Below, piece by piece: positions 11,350-24,100 of a DNA stretch of 64,000 bases. The notes below the pieces were generated by a model. That model made no database searches and was not told where the DNA came from. It was given only the letters and a program-made list of their open reading frames with translations. The stretch lies in NCBI RefSeq assembly GCF_030272615.1, contig NC_081415.1, positions 367,142,167-367,206,166 on the forward strand, read 5' to 3'. This DNA is from Cryptomeria japonica (taxonomy: Eukaryota > Streptophyta > Pinopsida > Cupressales > Cupressaceae). Within the stretch, counting starts at the first letter, position 1. Every line of letters begins with the position of its first letter. A program made the translations under genes and the position numbers.

Positions 11350-13723
11350 TGTTTGACACAAGATGCCACTGAGAGGGGGGGTGAATCAGTAGTTTCCAAA
11401 CTTTACCTATTTTATCCTAATGTGCATGTACTGGTTCCTTATACCAATTTTACCTATCGGTAAGATAAGGCAAGACAACACAATGCAACCACACAAAAGG
11501 GGCACATCACATAACACTGGTTATATGAGGAAAACCCATAGTGGGGAAAAACCTCAGTGAGAAATTCTGCTAGAGACCTTCTGCTCCAATCTAGCCTCAC
11601 AAATGAAAGTCTGATCACAATATTTAGGACACCAACCCAAGGAGCACCAACCCCTCATTTAGGGCACCAACCCAAGGAGGAACAACCCCTAACTGATTTA
11701 TGGGCTACAACCCAAAGGAGCACCAACCCCTAACTAATTTATGGGATACAACCCAAAGGAGCACCAACCCCTGCATTGAGCTCCAACTCAGTGATCACAA
11801 ATGATAACATAAAATCTAGACAAAAGTAATAACCATATTACAAATGAGTTTTGTAACACCTTCAAACCTTCTATCGGTTTCCTCTTTCCTTTGACTCTTC
11901 CTCTATTATACTGGTCACTTCTTTGTCTGTTTGAATCCGTCTTCTCTTCTTGCCGACTGCATCAGTTTCTTCTATCGGTAATCTCTACCGATCTAAATCA
12001 TCCACACATTACATGTAGTTTTGTCGGTTCTTTGCAATACACCTTTTTGCCTCAATCTTGTTTGTCACACTCTTTCTTCTCATGTCATATCTTCTTACTC
12101 ATTCTGCACACTTGTACCAGTATGATCTCCTCTTTGTTCTTCCACACTCAGCTGATTTGTTCTCTGCCAGTTCACACACACACCTTACCAGTTTCTCCTT
12201 CAACACAAAGTCACTTAATATTTTTGCCACTATGACTTAGACTAATTTATTCACTCATAGAGGCACACTCACATTCTATCTAGTATCCCCTCACTTCACC
12301 GACATCACTTTTACATACAACATCATCTAATCTAGTCTTTAGTCTGCATACTTATAGCCTAACTTTCCTGCCAAAATATGAGTTTGAACTTGGCGCCTTA
12401 GGGTTTTCTCACCGACCAATTTGGCATACCAGATCCAATCAAATCTTATCAGATCAGGACTCAGATATGGTTGCCTACTTAACAATGCCATTTTTATGCC
12501 TTCTAGTACATGCCTTCTATTTTTAGCAACCACGACCTTGTATGTCGACCTGCTTCAGTCAAATGCCATAAATGTCTTAGTTTCTCACTTTGATAAGAGA
12601 GCACAAATATCGGATCATCCTGCCTTGATCAACTCACCAATCTTCTCCTTCAATTTGGTTCGAGCCACGAACCATCTGCATCTGATCCATGAAATACATA
12701 GTCACTATTAATGTCGACCTACCACCAACTACCTCACTGACACACTTCACTAACCTGTGCATGCCTGCCACTTCAACTCCACATGGCATCTTTGTTGATA
12801 TCCATCTCAACAAAGACCTCTGTGTCGGCTAGACTTGGTCACCAACCAAAAACACATAACCGATCCTTCTTTTCTGTTGGTTCTCTAACCCTGTCGATAT
12901 CTATCACTTTTCCGGTTAACCATCATGTTTGTACTTCTCTTCATCAGGTGAGAGTCATTCACCTTTGCCTCGTTGGTCTCTCACCAGTTGACACAGTATA
13001 TCTACTTTTTGTATTGCAGATACCGCTAGATATGTTTATTGGTGGATAAATATCTTGCTTACACACTGATGATACCCTAGATGACTTCATGCCATAATTA
13101 TTTAACTGCTATGCACCTATGGCAACACTACTCTTCATTTGCATTCTGACACCTCCATGTTTGTGACTGCACACTCACTTGTGTTCTTCTTCATCTGACT
13201 AGTTCTCCTCTCAACCAGTTTGTCAAGGTGGTAGACTCATTTATCTAAGTGACAAACCCATTATGCCTTCTCTGTCAGTTCAGTGCATATCTTTGATTTC
13301 AGGCATGTTTGTGATTCACTGGTAGATCCAATGTGAGCCTTCAATCACCTGCCTTTAACTCTTCTATCTTATCTCGGAGAACTATGATGCATTCCTTGCA
13401 TAATAGGAGATAAGCTCCACTTACCGGTGGGAGTGGATCCTTGCTATCTTCTTTTGACATTGCATCAATATGGCTTCCCTATTTGAGCAACATATCTTCA
13501 AATAGGCACATGTGATCCAATTTGGGCACACTCACTATCAGTCTTCTCTTCATCTGGTGGGAGTCCTGTAGATTGACATCCAATAGTATAACGTTGACCT
13601 GTTAAGGTAGGTGACATCAAAGACATCACATCCAGTATGCATCATTGACAATACTGTACATACATCTCCCATACCGGTTTTCATCCTATACTGGTTGACA
13701 TCAATGACAATACATTGACAACA
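11350..13723 (-). repeat. 5' LTR of M (unusually long)
   Basis: Begins TGTTTGACAC next to the primer site and ends GACAACA at 13723, where C resumes with 'taatcaaat', which matches element B near 26605. At 2374 bp it is longer than the other LTRs here, apart from the rearranged LTR of B. It contains the U5 hairpin at 11368-11390, a block of tandem repeats at 11625-11785 and a TATA-like TATAAGTA in minus sense near 12350. The C/T-rich part at 12250-13700 may include an unrecognised older insertion. Confidence 0.7.
11625..11785. repeat. Tandem repeat in the M LTR
   Basis: About four imperfect units of 30-50 bases built on 'acaacccaaaggagcacc' and 'aacccctaact'. Unit length varies because of deletions. 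It is located where transcripts of the element would begin or end, but no function can be inferred. Confidence 0.75.
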
Positions 13724-14640
13724 TAATCAAATCAAAATAGCACCAGAAGACCAAGATAAATCAACATTGACATGACTATGGGTACTTACTGTTGGAATGT
13801 CATGCCTTTTAGATGAAAAATGCGGGAGTGACTTATCAACGGGAAATGACACACATTCATGGAAGAATATGTAGATGATTTATTAGTCAAATAATTTACA
13901 AGAGGACACCTGGAGATTTTGGACAAAATCTTTCAGAGGCTATCATAATTCAACGTCAGATTAAATCCTAAAAAAGTGTGTCTTTGGTGTAACATTCGAC
14001 AAACTGTTAGGATACATAGTCTCAGAAACTGGAAATGAGGTGGAACCCACAAAGGTACAAACAATCATGGAGATGACACCTCTTAGAAATATCAATCAGT
14101 TAAGATCTCTACAAGGATGGTTACAATCCACAAGAGGATTCATTTCTCAAATAGCTGACAAGTGTCTTCCATTCACTCATCTACTCCACAAGAATGTCCC
14201 TTTTCGATGGGAAGATCGATGTACAGAATGATTCCACCAACTCAAGCAATATTTGATGAATCCACCTATCTTGGTACCACCAATAACAGGAAAACCTCTC
14301 ATTCTTTACATATCAGCTATAGAGGTATCACTAGGAGCATTGTTAGAACAAAAGGATTGAGTGGGAAAGGAAAGAGAAATATACTACATCAGCTAGATAT
14401 TGAATGGTTACAAGCTCAACTACACATTCATTGAAAAATCTTGTTTGGCTGTGGTGTTTTCTTCTCAAAAAATTTGACACTATATGCTAGCTCACACAAG
14501 CAAGCTGGTAGCAAAGATTGATCCATTAAAATATCTACTCAGTAAAGACACTCTCACAGGAAGATTAGGTAAATGGGTGATGGTTCTAGGTGAATTTGAC
14601 ATCCAGTACACAAACATAAAGGCTATCAAAGGTCAAGCCA
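13724..14640 (+). pseudogene. C reverse transcriptase (end) and RNase H
   Basis: Aligns by eye to element B from about 26605. The RT box can be read as EEYVDDLL near 13860-13885, followed by the 'GYIVSETG' block and the connection domain (LRSLQGWLQSTRGFI at 14040-14231). The RNase H part is near 14270-14640, ending with 'LTGRLGKWVMVLGEFDIQY'. At least four stops or frameshifts separate the pieces. The first half of RT is missing because M inserted here. Confidence 0.8.
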
Positions 14641-14729
14641 TAGAAGATCAATTGGCAAAATCACCATTACAAGATAATCATCCCATCCATGTTGAATTTC
14701 CAGACACATATATTCTCATAATATCAACA

Positions 14730-15197
14730 AAACCATGGGTCTTATACTTTGATGGATCATACACACAACATGGATTAGGCGTTGGTGTCCTATTCATCAC
14801 TCCAGAAGGACACACTATTCCAAAATCTTATACATTGATGTTTCCTTGCATAAATAACATAGCTGAGTATAAAGCTCTAATAACAAGCATCAAAATAGCT
14901 ATAGAGTGGAAAATAACAAAATTGAAAGTCTTTAGCGACTCCCAATTAGTCATTAATCAGATTAATGATGACTATCAAATAAAGGATGACAAGATGATGC
15001 CCTACTAGCTCATGGTGGATGATTTCAAGAAGTACTTTGTGGACATCAAATTTGAGCAAATTCCAAGGTTAAACAACAAAGCTGCAGATGCCATGGTAAC
15101 CTTTGCCTCACTCCTACAAATACTAGAGAAACAAAGTTGTTATGAGTTACTGGTGGAACAATTGTTTTCCCCTGCCTATGACAATTCTGAATCCTAA
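14730..15197 (+). pseudogene. C second (archaeal-type) RNase H
   Basis: LYFDGSYTQHGLGVGVLF near 14745-14800, then 'NNIAEYKALI' and 'VFSDSQLVINQI', supply the acidic residues of the extra RNase H domain that marks TAT/Retand-type gypsy elements. A stop at 15006-15008 separates the segment at 15012-15197, which corresponds to the start of the integrase region in B (27926 onward). Confidence 0.8.
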
Positions 15198-16487
15198 GTC
15201 ATATGCCATATAGTAGGTTCTGACTCACCCCTCTATGGAAAGATCTACGCCTACCTAAAAGATAATATCCTTCCACTATATTTATCCCAAAACTAGAAAT
15301 GCAACTTTATTCATCAAGCAACCCATTATACCCTAACCATTGACACACTTTACTAACGTGGTCTTGATGGTACTCTTCCTTAGTGTCTGGATCGTAACAA
15401 ATCTAAAACTGCCTTGCAAGAACTTCACGAAGGTATTTGTGGCACATATTCAAGTGGTCCTACTCTCACCAAGAAACTTCTCAGGATGAGATATTATTGG
15501 CCAACCGTGGAAAAGGAATCATATCAGTTTGCTAGAAAATGTGCAAAATACCAAATTCAGTGCAATCTTATACATGCACCAACATAGGAGTTGCAATCGT
15601 TCACTACATCATGGCTATTCTGTCAATGAGGACTTGACTTAGTGGAAAATATTCATCCTTCTTCAACAAACAGACATAAGTTTATCATCATGACCATTGA
15701 GTATTTTGCAAAGTGGATTGAGGTCATCCCCTTGACTACTGTTACGAACAAGAAAATATTCTCTTTTATCATGAATTATCTCATTTGTCGGTATGTCATT
15801 CTTAGTTCCATTATCACTGACAATGGAAGACCCTTCAAAAATAAAGATGTGGAAGAAATATGCAAATGATTCCATATCCAACATCATTTATCCATAATTT
15901 ACTATCCACAAGGGAATGGCCAAGCAGAGGCTTACAACAAAACCATCTTGAAAATCCTCAAGAAAACAGTGAACAAGGCTGGTCTTGATTGGCATGTCCA
16001 ACTCAACCCAACATTATGGGCCTACAGAACCAGTATCTGCAAACCTACATGAGGTACACCATACTCACTTGTGTATGGATCAAAGGCTATTCTACCTATT
16101 GAGGTTGAGATTCCCTCACTTAGAGTATCATTGAAGGGACTCATTCCAGATGAGGAATATTAGGTAAACATACTACAAAAGTTAGAACTGTTGGATGAGT
16201 AGCGACAACATGCCTTTGATCACCTCAAAGCATATCAACAACGTATGTGCCAGAGCTACAATCACAAATTAAATCCAAGAGAATTTAAAATCAGTGACTT
16301 GGTAATAAAGGAAAATCCCCACAATCAACAGGATCAGGAAAAGAAGGGCAATTTTGAACCAAATTGGCTAGGTCTTTTTGTCATCATATCATCTTATGGA
16401 TCTAGAGCATATCAACTATCTACATTAGAAGGGGACCTATTTGAGGAACCTATCAATAGTGTGCATCTCAAAAGGTTCTATACTTGA
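15198..16487 (+). pseudogene. C integrase, degenerate
   Basis: The zinc-binding region (ELHEGICG, then CAKYQ) has lost one Cys of the HHCC set. The core at 15642-15869 has 'RHKFIIMTIEYFAKWIEV' and 'TDNGRPFKNKD', with the second catalytic Asp. The Glu block 'GNGQAEA' is at 15913-15935. The C-terminal module at 16245-16487 ends 'INSVHLKRFYT', a GPF-type end with no chromodomain, as in B. Several stops are present. Confidence 0.8.
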
Positions 16488-17440
16488 GTTTTCCAATGCA
16501 TGGATAAGAGAAAAATACAAAAAATAAAAAAAATAAGAAAAATACAAAAAAATCTAAAAGTGCAATAAAAGAAAGTAGTGAAAACCTGGCACTAGGTGCT
16601 ATTTGTGATAGATCGGCTCTTCCATCTATATGTACCCATATCATATCTTTTTGCATCCATTTGAACTAAGCCTATGGCCATCACAAAGGTTTTTAACACA
16701 AGACAATCTTGGACACACTTAGCATTGTCATTATCCTTGATTATCTAAACAGTTATCCACATCATATCTCACCATGGCTTGGTGATCAATGTATATATCC
16801 ATATCAAAAGAAGTGTCCATAGCTAGGGGCAAAAACCTGACTATAATTGGGGGCATCTCGACTTTTAGGGATTTTAAACAAAGCAGATAACCATCGAAAC
16901 AAAGACATTTTGAACAAAAACAAAGATCAAAACTATCAATGGTAGACACCAAAACTAGGAACTAAATAGGATAAACAAAGATTTACTTGCAAGATGTTTT
17001 ATCTGACACAATACACAAAATAACATGCATGTTTACCTATGGTTATTTTTTATTTTTGATATCATATCTCTTGAGCGACTTAAGGATGTCTTGAAACTAG
17101 AGACGCAAGGAAGGAGCGTGATTTTTATTTTTCTGTTGTTTGTGAGTAAAACCTTATTACTATGCAAGTTTGTCTCAAGACATGATCAGGTAACATATCA
17201 CTGAGGACATTTTAGATTTGCATAGGACATAGGTTAACTCTTGTCTATTTCACGCAAGCAACACTCAGGTCGTCTTGGTTTAATTATACCTCAATGCTTG
17301 TGTCATCTTGCAATATCAAAATCCATGTAAGTTATACTTAGGTAATTATGGTTCAATTATACCATGATGCTTGTATCAAATTTCAACATATCAAAGGCTC
17401 AATGATGATAAAATGGGAGCACTATAAGGAAATTTGATCG
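16488..17440. other. Downstream noncoding region of C, first part
   Basis: AT-rich sequence after the C integrase stop. Near 16577-16610, 'gtgaaaacctggcac...ggtgc' matches the equivalent position of B (29523-29550), so this is the 3' noncoding part of the same kind of element. Around 17270-17400 a segment of about 80 bases containing 'aattatacc' and 'atgcttgt' occurs twice. No coding frame was recognised. Confidence 0.55.
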
Positions 17441-17894
17441 AAAGGATGACTATATTAGCAATGAGGGATCATTTCATATTAGCATACATTTAGTTGCATT
17501 AATTAGTCATTACCACTTAGCTGCATATCATTGATTGGTTCATATCATTTAAATATTACATTAGTATCATTTTACATCTTATTTTCAAGATACATCTCAT
17601 TGTATTATCATATTAGTTTTGCATCTCATTTTCACGATACATCTCATTGAATTATCATATTAGTTTTGCATCTCATTTTCCAGATACATCTTGTTACATT
17701 ATCATGTTAGTTTCATATCTATGCATCTCATCCTATCATATCATTTACCATTCATTTAAGAGCATTATCATTTCATATCATTATCATATCATTTTATTTT
17801 TAAAGTGCATTCATTGCATTATCATTTAAACTTGCATTTAGGTGCATGATCATTATTCATATCATTTCCATATCATTTTTAGTGCATTAGTTGT
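17441..17894. repeat. CAT-rich degenerate satellite, left half
   Basis: Repeated short strings such as 'catatcatt', 'gcatttagttgcat' and 'tcattttc' without a fixed period. The same texture continues at 34220-34900 on the far side of B, so B inserted into one simple-sequence tract. The left target duplication GTTGT lies at 17890-17894. Confidence 0.75.
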
Positions 17895-19210
17895 TGTAAA
17901 CGTCTAAAAATGGTCAACGCTTGCGGAGTCATACTTTAACATTTGCGCATTGCCTTATTTTAGGGTTCTTGCGTCGCATTAACATTTCTTCTATGTTGCG
18001 CACTTGGTCTTTATCATTTGTGAGCATCGAGTCCTTCTTCTGCATTCTTCATTTTTCTCGCTTTCAAATTAGGTCTTGTCGATAGCAATCTTCAGTCATG
18101 ATTTTGGTCAATCTTATCCTATCGCATCAATGTGCGTGCTCATTTATCATCATTTTGGACATCATCAATCCTAATCGATGATAGAATTATGGTTTTGTCC
18201 TCTTGTCAAATCTCATCATTTTGTGATTGATTCATCATTGATCCTTGTCCTCTTTAATCCTCATCAATTGGCACTTATCAATTGGTCTCCTTGTCAATCT
18301 TGGGCAATTTGTCATTGATTTTTGTCAAACCAATCTCAATCATTTATCAACACTAGTCCTTTGTTAGTCAGAATCATGATCGAATCGACATCAATTATCT
18401 TTTGTCAAGACTTAATTGTCGTCCTTGCATTTGTAATTCATCTTCTAAGGTTTTATGATTTATTCATTTAATCTTGTTTGTCATTTTCCCTCTAGGTTAA
18501 ATAATTTATTTATTTATCCTAGGTCTTCTTGTCACAATTAAATATTTATTTAATTGGCTAATTAATTCCCTCTTTTTGTGAATTAATTAATAAATGAAAA
18601 ATTATTAATTAATTTACCTAATTTTCATCAATTTCTAATTTCTTAATTTCCAATTCATCATTTCTCACCTAATTTTCTAATTTCTTCTAATTTCTATTTC
18701 TATTTCTATTTTCAAATTCTTGTCATAACTTCTTGCATAGCAATTTGTCATAAATTGTCATAAATTGTCATAACATCTTGCATAACAATTTGTCATACAC
18801 TTGTCATAATTTTGCTATTCTTGATTTGAATTTCCATTCAAATCAATTTCATGCTAATCTTGCCTTTTCTCCAATTTATCTATAAATTGGATGAATTTCT
18901 TCAATCAAGGATCCCGAATCAATCACGCTTCCAGTATCCTTATGCTATCTTGTCAATCTTGCTTTCATATTATGCTTATGCACTTGCAGGTGAGATACAC
19001 AAAACAAAGAAATTTGAAGGAGAAAGAAGGACAATGGAGAATTATGGAGGAGACATTTGCGTTTGCGATGGTTTGCATTTGAATTGAATGTTTTATGTTC
19101 ATTATCTCTACTGAATGTTTGTAGGTTTTCTTATCATTGCAATTGAGTTTTCGTGATTGAACTAGTCTAATTTGATACTTTCTTTGATGATTACAAAATT
19201 CCTATCTACA
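17895..19210 (+). repeat. 5' LTR of B
   Basis: 1316 bp, TGTAAACGTC...CTATCTACA. It contains short TTGTCATAA repeats at 18721-18810 and a palindromic TATA at 18871-18890. The sequence immediately after it (19211 onward) does not show an obvious tRNA-complementary primer site, which I could not resolve. Confidence 0.93.
18871..18890 (+). promoter_or_regulatory. Palindromic TATA region in the B 5' LTR
   Basis: CCAATTTATCTATAAATTGG is a perfect inverted repeat (9-bp arms, 2-bp centre) that contains TATAAATT. It is the best core-promoter candidate in this LTR. The same 20 bases occur at 33355-33374 and 33868-33887. Confidence 0.6.
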
Positions 19211-21178
19211 TTAATTAGTGAACCCAATGTGAACTAACCATTTAACCATGTTTTGAGTGCCTTTTGAGCTGATTTGCAGGTGAAAACACAAGAAATAGGG
19301 CAACTCAGGGCTTTCTGGGCACTTCTGCGCCTATGTAGGAGGGATCTGCGCCTATGTCAAGGCATTTTGCGCCTGTGTCAAAGGGATATGTGCCTATGTC
19401 AAGGCATTCTGCGCCTATGTCAAGGCATTCTGCGCCTGTGTTGAGACATTCTGCGCCTGTGTAAGGCCAGAAACAGAGGTGAAAATTAGTGTTTTTACTT
19501 GCAAATTACTTTGTTTTGCATTCTGTTCATATATTTTGGTTTTCTTTGGTACTGATTCTCTATGCAGCACCTTGGCATTACGTGTGATGAAGACTAAGAA
19601 TGAAACTACTAATAAATCTTACGCAGGACGTTGTCAAAGACTTCTATTAAAAACATCTTGCATGTGATTTTTAAAGTAGTTGCACATTTATTTTCCTAAA
19701 GGTTAATGAACACCATGCATGCTTTGATTGCTTTTAGTTTGATTGCATGTTTTAACCCTTAGAATTGGGCTTGCCTCCCGATTTGCCTGGCACTTCACAC
19801 AGGAATTGGTGAGAGGGAATGACCCTAAGTGGTGACGGACTAAAACCAAGCTCTTCCGAACCACTCTAAATAACTGTGGATGCAACGAAAGTTGTAGACA
19901 ATGGGTGCTGGAATGGTATTGTGATGATTTATTCACTGGATCAATACCCACCTGAACGAATGCCTTTACTAGAATCTCTTGTTTAGATGCCAAAAACCTT
20001 CTATCTGTTGGCTCAGGCGTTGTGATACGTGCATGCCGAAGACACCTCTCATGTACTCCTTAGTTAGAGATAGCAAGTTCTTGGGAAGTGATGCCCCTTG
20101 AACTCGAAGCTTGGTATGCCCGAGAAGTGAGTGCACTGTAAGGGGGAGCTAGTGCTACCAAGCGTCTAGCTATCCGGCTAAGTGTTGTATTTTATGGTTA
20201 GAGGATTCAACAAATATTGCCCTTGCCATCCGTAGGATTTGTTGTAAATGTGCTTGATTGTTTTGAGTCAAAGTCAAACAAACATTCTATTTTCTATGAT
20301 TGTCAAAGGTTAAATTAAAAACAAGTCTTCAAAAAAGTGCTCATAATCAACTTGGATTTTCAAAATCAACAACATTCAACTCAAAACACAATCCAAACAA
20401 AGGTCCAAGTTTGTCTAAGTATTCATCCAACATTTGAACATGGTCGTCAACACATTAAATGTCTTTGTTTCAAAATTCATGTCACTTTAGGTTAGGTTTT
20501 GCATAGTCCCACTTAGGTCCTAAGGAATATTGTCATCTCCGTTCATTTTAGTCCTTTTCATTGCAAGCGTCCTCATTTTACACTTAGGTCCAAGATCATT
20601 TTCCCTAGGTTTGCATTTCATTGCCATATCCAAGTCAGACTTCCATTTAGGTTGCATAAGTTGCATTTCACATATCCCAAGTCATTGGTTTTCATATATC
20701 GTTATCATGGCATTGTCATATCATATCCTTAGATCATTTTCATATCATATCCTAAGTCATTGTCATAATCATTGCTTTCTTGTGTATAGTCTCAAAAACT
20801 AGGTTTTGTCATACTTGAGTAATCCAAATTTTTGAATAAACCCTAAGTCATTGTTAGGAAGTCTAGACCTTATCAAACTTTTGTCTTTTTGTCATCCATG
20901 TCATTTGGTCAAACCTAGCTTAGTATCCAAGCATATAGGGGAGACATTGTCATTTTGTCCTTTTGTCACTTGGTCCTTTTGTCCTTTGAGGTCTAGACGT
21001 CATTCCAATTTCCTAAGGGTCTCTTTCTTAGATTTGCATTCCAAATAGTTTGTCAAAATCTTGAAAAACAACAAAAACATAGGTTGCATTCTTGCCATAG
21101 ATTGCATTTTCATCTATTTAGTTTGCATTTAGTTGCATACCATACATCATCCTTTAAAAACTCCATTTGCATAGTGAC
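19211..21178 (+). other. Long 5' leader of B
   Basis: About 2 kb between the LTR and the Gag start. It holds the 21-bp repeat array (19326-19468), one open but ATG-less stretch through it (19284-19667), and otherwise low-complexity T/C-rich sequence with 'cattttgtc'-like strings. Long leaders are usual in TAT elements. No separate gene is recognised. Confidence 0.6.
19326..19468 (+). repeat. Seven-copy 21-bp tandem repeat in the B leader
   Basis: Units start at 19326, 19347, 19368, 19389, 19410, 19431 and 19452, the last partial, with core GCGCCTATGTCAAGGCATT. The period is exactly 21, so the frame is kept: the open stretch 19284-19667 would encode the heptad C-A-Y/C-V-K-A-F. GC content is clearly higher than in the surroundings. 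Confidence 0.9.
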
Positions 21179-24100
21179 ATGCCTATTGAAACAAGGTCAA
21201 AATCTAAGAAGATGGGCGAACCAACATATCAACCCATTGACGATATATAAAACTCACAGTTGCAACCTAGTCAATCATTACAAATTGAAGGTTCTTCAAA
21301 CACATCGTTACCACCATATGGAATGGTTCAACTTGGACCACCTCCATTATATGAACCAGTGTTTGTACCCATGAAACCAGGATATGGGAGTGTTCCACCA
21401 ACACCAAGAGGAAATGCACCTTTTGATTGGAATCAACCAAACCTGCAACATGAAATTCAAACATTACATGAGGAACAAACTCTTTCCCAAGGATTTGGTT
21501 CAGATCAAGGCATTCAGCAAGAAACAAATCCAAATATTTTACCAGATTCTTCATCAGATTCCGATGCTTCCGATGATGTTGATATGTTCCTTAAAGATCC
21601 AAAGTTCACAAAAAAGATGGATAAATTCTTGAACAAGGTCTTTAAGATGTTCCCACAAAAATACCTTGACATGATGAGTAATGTGACCTCCTCAAGTGAG
21701 CAAATCAATGTGCAAAAACAACAAGGCGGCGAGTTGTTAATTTTCTCTCCACATCCAAACGAAGAAAATGTGCAACAAGAACCCCAACACACCTTGATGA
21801 GTAAACGTGCTTCAAAAACATTGACAACGACTATTCCTCAAAAGTCACCATTTGAAACAATAAACAATCCGCTATTTAATACAACACCTGTAACAAAAGA
21901 TCAAATGAGGGCCACACAAATATTGACAGCTATCCCTCAACAAGAAGTGGTTCCTCGCATGCATAAAATTGGATCAAAATCTAAGATGCAAGAAAGCTTT
22001 ACGATTGGAATGCTCGATCTTACTAATGTCCAAAACAATTCCACAATGCAACAAAGTTCCTATGTCCCATTAAGCTCAATATATTTGCCAGATACTCAAA
22101 TACCCGTTATGCAAAATATTGTGACAGATCCTTCAATAGTGGCAACACAAAGAGCCACAAATAGTGGTGTGCACCAACAACAAATGTTGCAACAATTGAG
22201 GAATGCACAAAAGGCACAATCGAATGCGCAAACAAGCAATGCACAACAACAACAATATCGCATTCAACAACATGTTGCAGTGTCTTCTACACCATTACAA
22301 GTTAATTCAAACTTGCAACCACCACAGTGGATTGGACAAACAACATAGCAAGCAAATGTGAGTGCCATACCCCATCTCAAGGAGAAACAACAAAAACCTC
22401 CCAAACAAAGTTTTTTGCAAATGATGGGATTTACATCAAGACAACAACAATTGGCACAAAGTTAGCAAATTCCGATTTGTCAACATCAACAACAACATGT
22501 GCCTCCATATGTGCCAAGACAAACAAATTATCATACTTCACAACCACAAGTGATGTCCATGCAATATCAACAACACCCTCAACTGCAATATCAACCTAGG
22601 CTACAAACAATGATTCCACCACAAGAAGTACAACAACAAGGTCAATATCAAGGCATGGCACAACCACAACAACAAGAGTTGTATCAAGAACATTATATGC
22701 CGGAGACACCAAAGACAAAAATTTTAGAGCATCAATAGCCAATGGGAAACATGATGTATCAACCAAGAGTACCCACCAGGATCAATGATGAACCTCCAAA
22801 ATATGACACAATTGCGCAACAACTTGAGAAGTTGCGACGACAAGTCGATGCATTGGAAACCAAAGGAAAAAAGAAATTGTACATAGATCAAGATTTATGT
22901 CCTAATCCATTTGACAAGAGCTTGTACATGCCTCCCTTCCCTAAGAATTTTGAGGCACCTAATTTTGAGAAATATAAAGGGAACAACAATCCAAAAGACC
23001 ATATTCGAGCATTTTTTGCAGCATGTACTGAAGTAAGTTATGAAGAAACATATTTGATGCACTTATTCGCACAAAGTCTCATAGGACAAGCCATGGATTG
23101 GTATTCGCATTTGCCAGGGAACATAAAGACATGTTCGGAATTGGCTCAAAAGTTTATATCCCACTTCGCATTCAACATTGACAGTGACGCGACCATGTCA
23201 GATTTATGCAACACTAAGCAAAAGCAAGGTGAACCATTAGTGACTTTCTTGCAACGATGGCGAAGCTTGTATAGTCATTCTTCCCTAGTTATACCTGAAG
23301 AACAACAAGTGAACTTATTTATTCAAAATTTGGTCCCAGAAATGATGTATGAACTCAAATTGAAATGTCCCAGTACCATTGAGAAACTCATTAAGAAAGG
23401 GATGAACATTGAAACTGCTCTTGTAGCTAAGGGAATCATTAAGCTCAACAAAGACAGTGACAACACAAACTATTCAGGGGATAGAAATAGATTTTGGTAC
23501 AAAAACAAAAATGTCACTAATGATGGAGTTGTTGATGCAAGAGTGGTGAATGCAAATCAACCCTCATTCACAATAAAGAAATTGAGTGCTCCTAATATGT
23601 CAACTATGGAACAAAATCAAACACCAGCGAGCAATGTTACTCAACAGCCGCCATATCAACAATACAATCAACAATATAATCAACAACCAAATCAGCAACA
23701 AAACCAACAATGAAAACCTTTCCAATCAAGGGATGGGTCTCCTCGACAGTTTATGCCATTGGGAGAGCCTATTGAGTCAGTCATGAAACAATTAATACAA
23801 GCAAAGTTTATCAAGTTACCAGATATCAAGGCAGAACCATTGGTAAAGCTGCATTGGTGGAATGATAATGCATATTGTGTATACCATCGATCAAAAGGAC
23901 ATAAAACTGCATCGTGTTTTCAATTGAAACATATGATTCAAGACTTGTTAGATCAAGGAGTAATTGAGGTAGACTCGCCCAACGTGACCTCTAACACTGA
24001 TCATACAATTTTCAAAACTCCTTTGCTTGATCATGACAAGGGTAAAGCATCTTCTTCAAACTCTACCCAAACAACAAATTATGCAAATAATGGTTATAAC

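Larger units (their letters stand above)
1..13723 (-). mobile_element. Copia-type LTR element M (3' part beyond the left edge)
   Basis: Minus-strand LTR element. Its 5' LTR is 11350-13723, its primer-binding site 11334-11349, and a copia-type Gag begins at 11304 and continues leftwards. Gag is interrupted by element K (1705-10136) and resumes with zinc knuckles near 985-1500. On the right, M stops exactly where gypsy element C resumes its reverse transcriptase at 13724, so M was inserted into C. The 3' LTR would lie off the window. No protease, integrase or RT motif is visible in the 984 bases downstream of the knuckles, so M may lack pol, but the missing part prevents a firm call. Confidence 0.75.

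Noticed and set aside
11891-13049. Several plus-strand open stretches of 60-114 codons in the M LTR
   Set aside because: They are opposite to the element orientation in C/T-rich DNA, share no domain and lie inside an LTR.
13724-16487. C as a simple fragment of B
   Set aside because: Domain order is shared, but many substitutions and different stops show a separate, older element; B is inserted into it with its own target duplication.
19326-19468. CRISPR-like regular repeats
   Set aside because: Units are contiguous 21-mers without unique spacers, inside a plant retrotransposon leader.
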